Part shown: positions 15,572-24,370 of the stretch, piece by piece
How the letters are laid out: each line of letters begins with the position of its first letter
Position numbering within the stretch: position 1 is the first letter of the stretch
Assembly: GCA_002707495.1 (NCBI GenBank)
Contig: PAMZ01000002.1
Location: forward strand, 1-64,000
DNA: 64,000 nt
Reading direction: 5' to 3'
From: Halobacteriovoraceae bacterium
GTDB taxonomy: Bacteria > Bdellovibrionota > Bacteriovoracia > Bacteriovoracales > Bacteriovoracaceae
Notes under the pieces: generated by a model
Told to the model about the DNA's origin: nothing
The model's input: the letters and a program-made list of their open reading frames with translations, nothing else
Databases searched by the model: none
Position numbers and translations under genes: made by a program

Positions 15572-16492
15572 CTAAATGAGCTGGTTTATGACCAGCTTTT
15601 TGCCATAAGCATGAGGTGAGTCCACTATATAATGGGGAATGGCCCAGCCGGAACAAATTTTACGAAGCTCTTTATATATCTGCATTCCCTCTTCTTCAGA
15701 AAGATAAAAATGCATAGCACCTTTTACTTTATCTGGATGGTGGAGATAGTACGGGGTGAATCCCGTCTCAACTAATAACTCAAAAAGTTCTTTTAGAGCT
15801 TGTGGCTGGTCATTAACATCTTTTAAAAGCACGGTTTGAGTCAGAAGAGAAATATTAAAGTTTTGAAGGTTTTTTATTTTGTTTAAGACTGGTTGTGTTA
15901 GTTCATCGACATGATTGGTATGAAGGACGAAAAAGATTCGTTTGAATTTAGATTCATAATTGCGAATGAGTTCTAAGAAACTTTGATCTAGCCTTTCGGG
16001 AATTGCGATAGGGGTTCTTGTATGAAAGCGAACGTATTTGATATGAGATTGGAGACAAGTATCTAGTATTTCTTTTATTTTTGAATCACTTAGAATTAAC
16101 GGATCTCCCCCAGTAAGAATAACTTCGTCGACTTCTGGGTGCTCCGAGAGATATTTTTTTAATCTTTTCAAACTTGGTGAAAGAAATTTATGCCCTTGGT
16201 TGAGTTCATTTTTTCTAAAACAATAACGACAATTGATAGGGCAAGCCTGGGTGGGGGTAAAGAGAATGCGATTTTGGTAACGGTGTATAATACCACCACC
16301 TTGTGACTTAAGCTCATCTCCTATAGGGTCGGGATTGCCTCCTGGAACTTCCAATTCTTGCGGTGAAAATTCGAATTGGCGTTTGAGAGCGTCACTTTTA
16401 GTGAATCTACTTTTTATAGAAGAAGGTATTTTTTCCGGATACAGATATTGTGAATTTATCTTGGTTTCTCGGGCTATGTCTTGCCAATTCAT
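15572..16492 (-). CDS. KamA/EpmB-type radical SAM aminomutase
   Basis: A 306-residue protein with the radical SAM cluster motif ACPINCRYCFRK (three cysteines, about residues 84-95), EVILTGGDPL for SAM binding, and HHPDKVKGAMHF with the likely PLP lysine. Its length and the DKV-GA-HF block suit EpmB, which makes beta-lysine for modifying elongation factor P, better than free-lysine 2,3-aminomutase (about 400 residues). No epmA or efp gene is nearby. The ATG overlaps the stop of the upstream exonuclease gene by 4 bp. Confidence 0.85.
   Translation of the reverse strand: MNWQDIARETKINSQYLYPEKIPSSIKSRFTKSDALKRQFEFSPQELEVPGGNPDPIGDELKSQGGGIIHRYQNRILFTPTQACPINCRYCFRKNELNQGHKFLSPSLKRLKKYLSEHPEVDEVILTGGDPLILSDSKIKEILDTCLQSHIKYVRFHTRTPIAIPERLDQSFLELIRNYESKFKRIFFVLHTNHVDELTQPVLNKIKNLQNFNISLLTQTVLLKDVNDQPQALKELFELLVETGFTPYYLHHPDKVKGAMHFYLSEEEGMQIYKELRKICSGWAIPHYIVDSPHAYGKKLVINQLI
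15579..15600 (+). terminator. Terminator of the RND operon, inside the 3' end of the convergent gene
   Basis: AGCTGGT (15579-15585), five bases, ACCAGCT (15591-15597), then a T run. It ends the plus-strand pump operon 12 bp after its stop, yet lies within the last codons of the minus-strand aminomutase gene. Confidence 0.7.
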
Positions 16493-17391
16493 GAGATCTC
16501 TCTAACACCCTTAATCTTTTTTGTTTGAAAATATTTATTCATATTGTCGAGCATGCAAACACCATAAAGCATAAGTCCCTGCGGCATAGGCAGAAGAGCA
16601 ATAGGTTTAACTGGTCTATATTCATCCTTTCTTTTTCCTCCACTATATTTTATTTCGATGAGAGTTTTGTGTTGAAGATAAATCTTGAGCAGCTCAAGCT
16701 TTTTAGGAAGTGCATAGCTTTCTTGTTTCTTAAAATCTTTTAATTTAAAAACATAACCATAATTTCTCACTTGCGAGAGTCTTTCTTTTTCAGAAATAGA
16801 GCCGGCAACTTTTGCAAAAATTTTTAAACAGACGTAGGCATCATCTAGAGCTTGATGATGCTCAAAATTCAATTCGAAAAATTCGGCCAAAGTGGAAAGT
16901 TTATAATTTACGGGCGGTATAAACTCTTTATCCTCTTTGTCTTTCTTTTTGAAATGTCCCCGGGCAAGTCTGCAGGAATCGAAAATATCTGAAAGACCAA
17001 TTTCTAATCTATGCTCGTGTAACGCCTTGATTAAGAAACTACTGTCAAAGATAGCGCCATGAGCTATTAGGGGAGAGTTGCCATAGAAATCGTGAAACTC
17101 TCTTAAAGGTTTTTTTAAGGTAGGAGCATCTCTTAACTGACCATTGTCTAAGCCGTGATATTGGATGGTGGACTCAGGTATTTCGATGAGGGGATTAATT
17201 AATTGATGAAATGTTTGAACCTCTGCGTCAGGAGTGATCTTTATCGCCGCTATCTCAATTATCTTATCAAATACTGGCGAGAGTCCTGTCATTTCAAAAT
17301 CAAAAGCACAAACACCTTTGGGAAAGAGTCGCACAAGAGTATCTAGCTCTTCAGAAGAGAAATTTAGGTCAGCGCTAAGGCGTTTTTGCAT
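16489..17391 (-). CDS. DnaQ-like DEDDh exonuclease with C-terminal extra domain
   Basis: A 300-residue protein. The catalytic residues of the DEDDh family are visible: FDFEMTG (about 29-35), IAHGAIFDSSFL, and HHQALDDAY. These mark a 3'-5' exonuclease like the proofreading subunit of DNA polymerase III or ExoX-type enzymes. After residue 215 comes a small domain with LIEIKYSGGKRKDEYRPVKP, resembling a WYL-like fold, which could bind nucleic acid. It is the first gene of a two-gene unit with the KamA-like enzyme, overlapping by 4 bp; no functional link is apparent. Confidence 0.8.
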   Translation of the reverse strand: MQKRLSADLNFSSEELDTLVRLFPKGVCAFDFEMTGLSPVFDKIIEIAAIKITPDAEVQTFHQLINPLIEIPESTIQYHGLDNGQLRDAPTLKKPLREFHDFYGNSPLIAHGAIFDSSFLIKALHEHRLEIGLSDIFDSCRLARGHFKKKDKEDKEFIPPVNYKLSTLAEFFELNFEHHQALDDAYVCLKIFAKVAGSISEKERLSQVRNYGYVFKLKDFKKQESYALPKKLELLKIYLQHKTLIEIKYSGGKRKDEYRPVKPIALLPMPQGLMLYGVCMLDNMNKYFQTKKIKGVREIS

Positions 17392-17468
17392 GGAGTGAAC
17401 TTATATATTCAGAGCATCATTTAGTCAAAGAAATCCAAGTATCAGAGTTCGCCTAAAGTGAGATCAAG

Positions 17469-17497
17469 TTGACATAACCTCTTGAAAATTTTATTAA
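17469..17497 (+). promoter_or_regulatory. lpdA: Sigma-70-type promoter of lpdA
   Basis: TTGACA at 17469-17474, a 17-bp spacer, then TATTAA at 17492-17497, 36 bp before the lpdA ATG. An AAGAGGAAA ribosome binding site lies between. Confidence 0.65.
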
Positions 17498-17533
17498 AAT
17501 TCTACTTTTTTTAATCTTTAAGAGGAAATAATA

Positions 17534-18910
17534 ATGGGCAAAAAATTTGATGTTGTGGTCTTAGGTGCGGGACCTGGTGGATATGTAGCTGCTATCAGGG
17601 CCAGTCAGTTGGGCAAGAAAGTTGCAATCGTTGAAAAAGAGCATATGGGCGGTGTTTGTTTAAACAAAGGATGTATCCCTACTAAAGCTGTTTTGAAATC
17701 TGCTCACTCCGTTCATGAAATTGAAGACTTTAAAGATTTAGGTATCAACGTAGATCTTAAAGGACTGGATGGAAGTCAGGCCGTAAAGAGGGCCAATAAA
17801 ATCGCCTCAAAGATTTCTAAAGGTGTCGACTACCTTATGAAAAAAAATAAGATTGAGGTTTTTAAAGGTCATGGAGAGTTCACCTCTAAAACTGAAATAA
17901 AAGTTGGAAAAGAAACATTGCAATTTTCTCAATGTATTATTGCAACAGGTGCCAAGTACCGAACCTTTCCAGGGCTTGAGCACGACGGGAAGAGACTTAT
18001 CGGAGCTTGGGAAGCTATAAAATTAGAAAAATTACCCAAGAGTATTGGTATCATTGGCGCAGGAGCGATTGGAGTTGAGTTCGCTTACTTTTGGAATGCC
18101 TTTGGTGTAGACGTTCATATTTTTGAACTTCAAAAAAACCTACTGCCTATTGAGGATTTGGATAGCTCAAAAGAAGTGGAAAAAGCTTATAAAAAATACG
18201 GCGTAAAAATGTCTCTTGGAGTAGAGAAAGTTTCCGCAACAAATAATGGAAAAGACATCACAATCACCGCTGTAGAGAAAGGGAAAAAAGTCGACTATAA
18301 ATTTGAGATGGGACTTATAGCCGTTGGAATGACCGGTGTTATTGAAGGTTTTGGACTAGATAAAGCTGGAGTAAAAACAGATCGTGGATTTATCCAGGTT
18401 AATGATATGTATCAAACTAATGTCCCTAATATCTATGCTATTGGAGACGTTTCTGGACCACCGCTTCTTGCTCATGCTGCTTCTCACGAAGGTGTTGTGG
18501 CTGCAGAACATTTAGCAGGCAAGAACCCTCACAAAATCGATAAAATGAATATTCCAGGTTGTACCTATTGTCAGCCTCAGGTTGCTAGTGTGGGGTACAC
18601 TGAAAGAGCTCTCAAGGAAAAAGGGATCAAGTACAGTGTTGGAAAGCTTCCCTTCACAGCCAATGGAAAAGCCGTCGCTTCAAATGAGACTGATGGTTTC
18701 GTAAAAACTCTTTTAGGTGAATACGGAGAATTGCTGGGAGCTCATATCGTTGGGACTCATGCAACAGAATTGATTCATGAGTACACTCTCTTTAGACAGA
18801 TGGAAGGGATTGATGAGGAAATTTTTGCCACAGTTCATCCACATCCGACGTTAGGAGAGTGGCTAGCAGAGTCAGTTATGGCAGCAAAGAATAGGGCCTT
18901 GAATTTCTAA
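17534..18910 (+). CDS. lpdA: Dihydrolipoyl dehydrogenase (E3)
   Basis: This 458-residue flavoprotein reoxidises dihydrolipoyl groups of 2-oxo acid dehydrogenases and the glycine cleavage system with NAD. It shows the FAD loop VLGAGPGGYVAAIRA, the redox disulfide GGVCLNKGCIP (about 40-50), the NAD loop GIIGAGAIGVEFA, the second FAD motif IYAIGDV and the C-terminal active-site HPHPTLGE. Length is typical. It is followed after 80 bp by an E2 gene, but no E1 gene is present, so the complex partner is encoded elsewhere. Confidence 0.95.
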   Translation: MGKKFDVVVLGAGPGGYVAAIRASQLGKKVAIVEKEHMGGVCLNKGCIPTKAVLKSAHSVHEIEDFKDLGINVDLKGLDGSQAVKRANKIASKISKGVDYLMKKNKIEVFKGHGEFTSKTEIKVGKETLQFSQCIIATGAKYRTFPGLEHDGKRLIGAWEAIKLEKLPKSIGIIGAGAIGVEFAYFWNAFGVDVHIFELQKNLLPIEDLDSSKEVEKAYKKYGVKMSLGVEKVSATNNGKDITITAVEKGKKVDYKFEMGLIAVGMTGVIEGFGLDKAGVKTDRGFIQVNDMYQTNVPNIYAIGDVSGPPLLAHAASHEGVVAAEHLAGKNPHKIDKMNIPGCTYCQPQVASVGYTERALKEKGIKYSVGKLPFTANGKAVASNETDGFVKTLLGEYGELLGAHIVGTHATELIHEYTLFRQMEGIDEEIFATVHPHPTLGEWLAESVMAAKNRALNF

Positions 18911-18990
18911 GGAAAATCTGGCCGCAAACGGGAAAAGATCCCGTAAATAGGTAAAATAAAAGAATAAATATAAATCAGGAGAAATGAAAG

Positions 18991-20292
18991 ATGGCACGTA
19001 TTGATGTTGTAATGCCACAGATGGGAGAGTCAATCACCACTGGTACGATCACGAAGTGGAATAAGAATGTAGGTGATTCCATTGAAATTGATGAGATACT
19101 TCTAGAAATTAGCACAGATAAAGTCGAATCCGAAATTCCAAGTCCTGTTGAAGGTAGAATTGCGGAGTTACAATATCCTGAGGGTGAAACAATCGATGTG
19201 GGAAAGGTCATCGCTGTCATTGAAGATGATCCTAATGCAGATATCGAAAGTGGCAGTTCAAGCAAGGCAAAAAAGTCCGAAGCTTCAGCTAAAACTGAAG
19301 AAGCGCCAGCAAAAGAAGAAGTAAAATCACAGCCAGAGAGCACTTCGAATCATCAAGAAGGGGAAGGAAGAAGATTCTACACTCCACTTGTAAAAAAGAT
19401 GGCAAAAGAAAATGGTGTCGCACTAAGTGAACTTTCAAATATTTCAGGCTCAGGTGCAGGCGGGAGAGTGAATAAAGAGGACTTTGAAAACTACCTTAAA
19501 AGTCGAGGCTCTCAATCTTCAAAATCTTCTCCTTCGGCTAGTGGAGGATCAGCCCTTAATGTGAACCTTCCTCCAGCGTATGGACCGAATGAAAGAGTTG
19601 AAGTGGTCCCCATGGATAATATGCGAAAAGCAATTGCAAAGAATATGCAGGCTTCTAAGCTAACTTCTCCCCATGTGAACTCGATTGATCAAGTTGATAT
19701 GACAAATCTGGTGAAATTTAGAGAGAGCTTTAAAAATGAATTTAAAGCAAGAGAAGGATTTTCATTAACCTACACTCACTTTGTTCTCTATGCATTAGTA
19801 CAAGCCATAAAAGAATATCCAATGGTTAATGCTAGCATTGATGGAGATAATATAGTTCTGAAAAAAGATATCAATCTCGGATGTGCTGTGGCAGTTCCTG
19901 GGAACGGGCTTGTGGTTCCAGTCATAAAAGGGGCCGATAATCTCAATATTACTGGGATTGCCCGAGCTTTAAACGATCTGGTTGAAAAGGCTCGAAATAA
20001 AAAGCTTACTATGGATGATTTAAGTGGAGGCACTTATACTTTCACTAATAATGGTTCATTTGGGGTGATTGCGGCGACACCAGTTATACTTCAGCCACAA
20101 GTTGGAATTTTTTGTGTGGGAACTATCAAAAAGACTCCCGTTGTAACCAAAGATAATGCAATAGCTATCAGAGATATCATGTATTCGACTCATACTTATG
20201 ATCATCGACTTATTGATGGTGAACTAGGTTCAAGATTTTTAAAACATGTAACTAATACACTTGAAACTATGGACCCTTCTAATCTATTCTAA
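18991..20292 (+). CDS. 2-oxo acid dehydrogenase E2 (dihydrolipoyl acyltransferase)
   Basis: A 433-residue protein with one lipoyl domain (residues 1-80, lipoylated Lys in EISTDKVESE), an Ala/Ser/Lys/Glu-rich linker, a peripheral subunit-binding domain (about 125-165, FYTPLVKKMAKENG with GAGGRVNKEDF) and the catalytic acyltransferase domain. The domain ends with YDHRLIDGELG, which holds the active-site His and Asp. GESITTGTITKW suits the SucB/branched-chain group rather than AceF. Between lpdA and this gene is a 6-bp hairpin (18928-18944) without a T run. The substrate is uncertain without E1. Confidence 0.9.
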   Translation: MARIDVVMPQMGESITTGTITKWNKNVGDSIEIDEILLEISTDKVESEIPSPVEGRIAELQYPEGETIDVGKVIAVIEDDPNADIESGSSSKAKKSEASAKTEEAPAKEEVKSQPESTSNHQEGEGRRFYTPLVKKMAKENGVALSELSNISGSGAGGRVNKEDFENYLKSRGSQSSKSSPSASGGSALNVNLPPAYGPNERVEVVPMDNMRKAIAKNMQASKLTSPHVNSIDQVDMTNLVKFRESFKNEFKAREGFSLTYTHFVLYALVQAIKEYPMVNASIDGDNIVLKKDINLGCAVAVPGNGLVVPVIKGADNLNITGIARALNDLVEKARNKKLTMDDLSGGTYTFTNNGSFGVIAATPVILQPQVGIFCVGTIKKTPVVTKDNAIAIRDIMYSTHTYDHRLIDGELGSRFLKHVTNTLETMDPSNLF

Positions 20293-22865
20293 AAGACGTC
20301 ATTGGGGGGATTTAAAAATTCCCCCATATGATATCCTTCATCATACTCAACTTTAAAAATTTCCCTGCAAGCCTGGTAGACCTTAAGCTCTTTATTCCAC
20401 TTTGATGATTTAAAGGTTCTCATTTTAATTTTTTCTGCTCCATTTAATGTCGCTACTTTTCTCTCGTTTTGCTTCTCTCTAGATTGATCAATACCTTTTT
20501 TATGCAGTTTTCTCTTATGGTAGACTTCTGCAAGATAGGATGTTTTAAGCTCGGGAAAATCAATTTCAGATCTACATATCAAAGCAGCAGAATTTTGTGA
20601 TTTGGGATGATAAGTTTGATGTCCAATCGTAACCCATTGACTGTCTCCGTTGGGTGTTTTTATGACCGCAGGGAGTATTTTTATCATTTTTGCTGTTTTG
20701 GATAGGTTGTAATCTAATTGAAAGTATTTATAGCGGATTTTATCTAGTGAACTCATTTCCAAATCCTGAAATTCGAAGGAAGGGGAGTCAGCAAGGTAAG
20801 TCTTTAAAGATTCTACGCTCCAGAAATTCAGGTCTAAGATTCGTTGAGAGAGAAAATTTTTGACATAATTTTGTCTTTGCATCTCTCTGATTTTTTCAGA
20901 CTTTGCGTTAAAGACAATATTAAAGCACATCTGGGCCTGAGGATAATTTAAGCAATGACGATATAGATTTAAATCTCTTAAAACTGTGGCTTTGGATACG
21001 TTCCATGATCTTTGAAAGCGATCTTTTACGACTCCTATCGATTCAAAATTAAGCTCTTTGATTTTAAGGTTTTTACGTTTTTTTGGTCTGATGAACGGGT
21101 AGGGAACTTCAAAACTATTTAAGTTAAAGGCTCCTTCAAATTGAAGTGATTTTTGATATTTTTTCTCGTCAAATTTTTGTGCTTCATCGGCAGTATAGTC
21201 TAGTAGGACTAAGCTTGTTTCTTGAGCAAAGATTGAAGAGAACGGCTCAATAGGAGTCCTTAAATATTGAGGAAATTGAGATCTTTTAGAAAGATCATAA
21301 TTTTTTGGAAATTGATTATCTAAAAAATTGGCAATATAGGTTTGATCAGAGGCGCTTGCCTCAGCATAGGAGCCCGGCTCTAAGATGAGAATATTTTTTT
21401 CCCAGACGAAATCTGACGTTAGCTGATCCAGAGTTAAAAGAGAATCATTTAAGTCTCTCGGAATCAGTACAGGGTGTTTTGAAGTCACTTGTGAAAGCCA
21501 GTCGATTCCCACTTTCTTTTTCTTTTTGATCTGTTCAAGTATCTCTTCAATATTATTATTCATTGCTAGGATTGACTTGGATTCGATTTCATTTTGAAAC
21601 TGATCAAAACTAAGTGGAAGTTTAAGACTAAATTTAACTCTATTTAGTTTGTCGGAAACTTCTCTTTTTTGAAAGTATTGATGTCCCAAAATGGCAGGAG
21701 GGAGTAGATGTGCAGAATAATATTCTCCCGTGAGATGCGAGCCAAATATGAGCTTTTCCGTATCTACTTCAACATTGTATCCATTTGAAGAATCTTCTAT
21801 GGACTTTCTCATGGCGCTCACAAAGCTAGATAGGGTATAGTAGGGGGCTGAGAGGTTATAGTTCTCAGCTGCATTAGATCTTGCAAAAACAAGTCCCACG
21901 ACACGGCCATCTTCATCAATAAGAGGTCCTCCACTATTACCAGGGCTTGTGGCCGCAGTATAACGAATAAATTCAATTTTTGGGTTATTAGGATCTTTTG
22001 TTACTGATGAAATAGTCCCATCTCTTATAGCGATACCTTCACCATGTACGTTGCCAACAGTATAAACAGGCTCTCCAATTTTATGGTTCGACTTAAATTC
22101 AAAAAAAGGATAATCAGAAAGAGAGTTGACTTTGACAACGATAATATCACGGGAGATATCTAACCCAAGCACTTCATCTATCTGGTGCTTTTTACCATCG
22201 AACGTTTTTAGCTCATAGTCTCTTGTGGGTTTAACTCCACTTCCCCCTAGTAGACAATGAGAGGCAGTCATGACAGTTTTTGGTGCGATGATAAAGCCAG
22301 AACAAAAACCAACATTATCTTTGAAGTCACTTTTTTTAAACTGATTATTGGCTATAAGATCCTTTTCTAAATCTCGATCTTTTTTCAATTGAAATTCAAT
22401 GAATCTTTGCTGACTGAAACTAAGAAGCTTTTGAGAGTTCATAGGAATTAATTTTTGCTGAACAAAAAAACCACCTCCAATGAGAAGGGCGACCAAGATT
22501 ATACTGGCAACAATAAAGTGAGAGTTAGCAAATTTCTTATTTTGTATTTGGTTCAAATCAATGATTTTAGTATTTGAATTATTAAGATATTGATCTGAAA
22601 CAAGTTCTATTTCTTGTTCAATTTGAATGAACTCATTATGGTTAATTTCTTGAGGAGTTTCGTTATAGTGTGGATGGTCTTGTCTTAAATCTTGGTAATA
22701 CCATTGACCTTCTTGATAAAAAATCTTTCCATGCTTACGGCTGATAAAGTCTTTTGTAAGTCTAATATCACAGTCTTGAGCTCGCCCAATTATATACTCT
22801 GGTTTTTCGGTGTCCAAATTAACTTCATGAGTGATAGTGCCTAGGTAGCGGATAATGATTTTCAT
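20289..22865 (-). CDS. FHA domain - membrane anchor - trypsin-like protease
   Basis: The 858-residue protein begins with an FHA phosphothreonine-binding domain (YIIGRAQDCDIRL, ISRKHGKIF; residues 1-95) facing the cytoplasm. One membrane helix follows (about 118-138), then a chymotrypsin/HtrA-fold serine protease with TASHC (His, about 203), SRDIIVVKV (Asp, about 237) and SPGNSGGPL (Ser, about 311). The triad is complete. The remaining 500 residues match nothing I recognise. No PDZ domain is seen. The layout suggests a periplasmic protease linked to a cytoplasmic phospho-signal. It converges with the E2 gene, overlapping by 4 bp. Confidence 0.85.
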   Translation of the reverse strand: MKIIIRYLGTITHEVNLDTEKPEYIIGRAQDCDIRLTKDFISRKHGKIFYQEGQWYYQDLRQDHPHYNETPQEINHNEFIQIEQEIELVSDQYLNNSNTKIIDLNQIQNKKFANSHFIVASIILVALLIGGGFFVQQKLIPMNSQKLLSFSQQRFIEFQLKKDRDLEKDLIANNQFKKSDFKDNVGFCSGFIIAPKTVMTASHCLLGGSGVKPTRDYELKTFDGKKHQIDEVLGLDISRDIIVVKVNSLSDYPFFEFKSNHKIGEPVYTVGNVHGEGIAIRDGTISSVTKDPNNPKIEFIRYTAATSPGNSGGPLIDEDGRVVGLVFARSNAAENYNLSAPYYTLSSFVSAMRKSIEDSSNGYNVEVDTEKLIFGSHLTGEYYSAHLLPPAILGHQYFQKREVSDKLNRVKFSLKLPLSFDQFQNEIESKSILAMNNNIEEILEQIKKKKKVGIDWLSQVTSKHPVLIPRDLNDSLLTLDQLTSDFVWEKNILILEPGSYAEASASDQTYIANFLDNQFPKNYDLSKRSQFPQYLRTPIEPFSSIFAQETSLVLLDYTADEAQKFDEKKYQKSLQFEGAFNLNSFEVPYPFIRPKKRKNLKIKELNFESIGVVKDRFQRSWNVSKATVLRDLNLYRHCLNYPQAQMCFNIVFNAKSEKIREMQRQNYVKNFLSQRILDLNFWSVESLKTYLADSPSFEFQDLEMSSLDKIRYKYFQLDYNLSKTAKMIKILPAVIKTPNGDSQWVTIGHQTYHPKSQNSAALICRSEIDFPELKTSYLAEVYHKRKLHKKGIDQSREKQNERKVATLNGAEKIKMRTFKSSKWNKELKVYQACREIFKVEYDEGYHMGEFLNPPNDVF

Positions 22866-22997
22866 GGAGACTCCTTAATGTATTTATCGGCACTTAACGG
22901 AGAAAACTGAAAGCAGATAGGCAGATTTTTCCTCCCATGAAATAGGGTTCGCATCAAAATCCTGGATACGGGATAATAAGGATGGAGGAGCGTTATC

Positions 22998-23705
22998 ATG
23001 GATAGATATACTCGGATACATAAAGCGAAATTAGACACTCAACTACTTCAGGAAGAATATGATGCTGGAGTCGAATTTGTGAATAAACTTCATTTACAGA
23101 GAAACAAAATAAAACAAGCTGTTGAAAAAGAGGTTCAAAAACAAAAAGAGCTTAGAGAAAAAATTCAGTTTTTAAAAGCAGAAAGAAATAGAGTTGAAAA
23201 AGCAAATCGAACTCAAGCAAAGCTATTTGATAAAGCTCAAAATGATCGCACTTCATTAGAGATTGAAGCTGAGTCTTATACAAAAAATAATGAGACAAAA
23301 TTGAGTGCTCTGACATCTCAAACGGTAAAAAATAATTTTCCAGAACTTATCGTTCATCTCAATAGAGGAGATCTTCCCACTGAAAAAAGTATTCTTCTTA
23401 CTTGTCTTGGCAAATTTATTAGAACTATGGCCGAAAACGAATTTGAAGAACATAATTGGACCGCCAAAATTGCAGAGAATGGCAAAGGCGTGGCCGGTAG
23501 GATCCGATTTGATGCCATTTTCATGACGGAAGCTGATATAAAACTGATCTATAAGCCGGTAGTCCAAGAACTTGGTAAGAGGTTTTCAAGATCTGGTCTT
23601 CAAATTCAAACGAAAACTGGTAAAAAAAATGGAGTTATTACAGTTGTGGACTTAATTGTTCGAGTGCCTTCTCGAATTCGAGAAGCAGGTCTAGAGCTAC
23701 CTTAA
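22998..23705 (+). CDS. Unknown protein with N-terminal coiled coil
   Basis: A 235-residue cytoplasmic protein with a GGAGG ribosome binding site. Residues 10-100 form a long charged coiled coil (KEVQKQKELREKIQFLKAERN). The C-terminal half, with RIRFDAIFMTEADIKLIYKPV and ending in ITVVDLIVRVPSRIREAG, looks like a compact alpha/beta domain. I know no family. It is divergent from the FHA-protease gene across 130 bp and might be functionally tied to it. Its last bases overlap the convergent YciO-like gene by 9 bp. Confidence 0.7.
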   Translation: MDRYTRIHKAKLDTQLLQEEYDAGVEFVNKLHLQRNKIKQAVEKEVQKQKELREKIQFLKAERNRVEKANRTQAKLFDKAQNDRTSLEIEAESYTKNNETKLSALTSQTVKNNFPELIVHLNRGDLPTEKSILLTCLGKFIRTMAENEFEEHNWTAKIAENGKGVAGRIRFDAIFMTEADIKLIYKPVVQELGKRFSRSGLQIQTKTGKKNGVITVVDLIVRVPSRIREAGLELP

Positions 23706-24335
23706 AAAATCAACCGGGCCTACTCCCTCTCGAATGAGGATAGGTCCAGAGTCTTGAGAAAAATCAATGATACTAGATATTCCATCAAACTCGATCTCTC
23801 CGGGATCAATAATCATTTGAATTGTACCAGCCAATTTCTCCTCTAATTCGAAAGAATAGATGGGAGACTCATCCTCTTCTGAACGGTTGATTAACTTTGG
23901 AGTTATATTGCTGCTGATCAAAGGCGAGCCATGAATTTCAATTAATCTGTTGACCAGGTTTCGAGGAACAAACCTTACACCAACTTCTTTGTCAGTCTTA
24001 GATGCTTGAACGAGCTTCGCAATTTTTTTGGAGGCTTCGAAAATAAAAGTATAATTTCCCGGAGTGATTCTATTGATCAATCTAAACGATTGGGTGTCGA
24101 TAATTGCGATATCGGCAGCGGTAGAGATACTATCGCATAAAATAGAAAAATGTTTTTGCATGAGTTCTCGTTTAATCTTATAGAGCTTTTCAATACCAAC
24201 TTTACTAGTGATGTCCGCAACCATCACCCAATTGGTATCTGTTGGAAGGCATATTAAATTTCCGTCTTTTAAGATGGAGGAAGCTTTTTGAAGAATCCTA
24301 TCATCTGGATTAGCTTCTATAACATATTCAATCAT
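23697..24335 (-). CDS. YciO/TsaC-family protein (Sua5 fold)
   Basis: A 212-residue protein with the YrdC/Sua5 fold. CLPTDTNWVMVADITSKVGI matches the PTDT nucleotide/threonine-binding loop and EKLYKIKR the KxR motif. GVRFVPRN and SPLISSNITP match the later conserved blocks. TsaC and Sua5 make threonylcarbamoyl-AMP for the t6A base at tRNA position 37. The wording of the motifs (NWVM rather than VYGL) is closer to the YciO branch, whose role is less certain. It reads in the same direction as rarA, 35 bp behind it. Confidence 0.75.
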   Translation of the reverse strand: MIEYVIEANPDDRILQKASSILKDGNLICLPTDTNWVMVADITSKVGIEKLYKIKRELMQKHFSILCDSISTAADIAIIDTQSFRLINRITPGNYTFIFEASKKIAKLVQASKTDKEVGVRFVPRNLVNRLIEIHGSPLISSNITPKLINRSEEDESPIYSFELEEKLAGTIQMIIDPGEIEFDGISSIIDFSQDSGPILIREGVGPVDFLR

Positions 24336-24370
24336 GCTTATATTTTATGCCTAAGCCGAGCTGATGTAAA

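Noticed and set aside
18928-18944. Terminator between lpdA and the E2 gene
   Set aside because: The 6-bp hairpin lacks a T run, so read-through into the E2 gene is likely.
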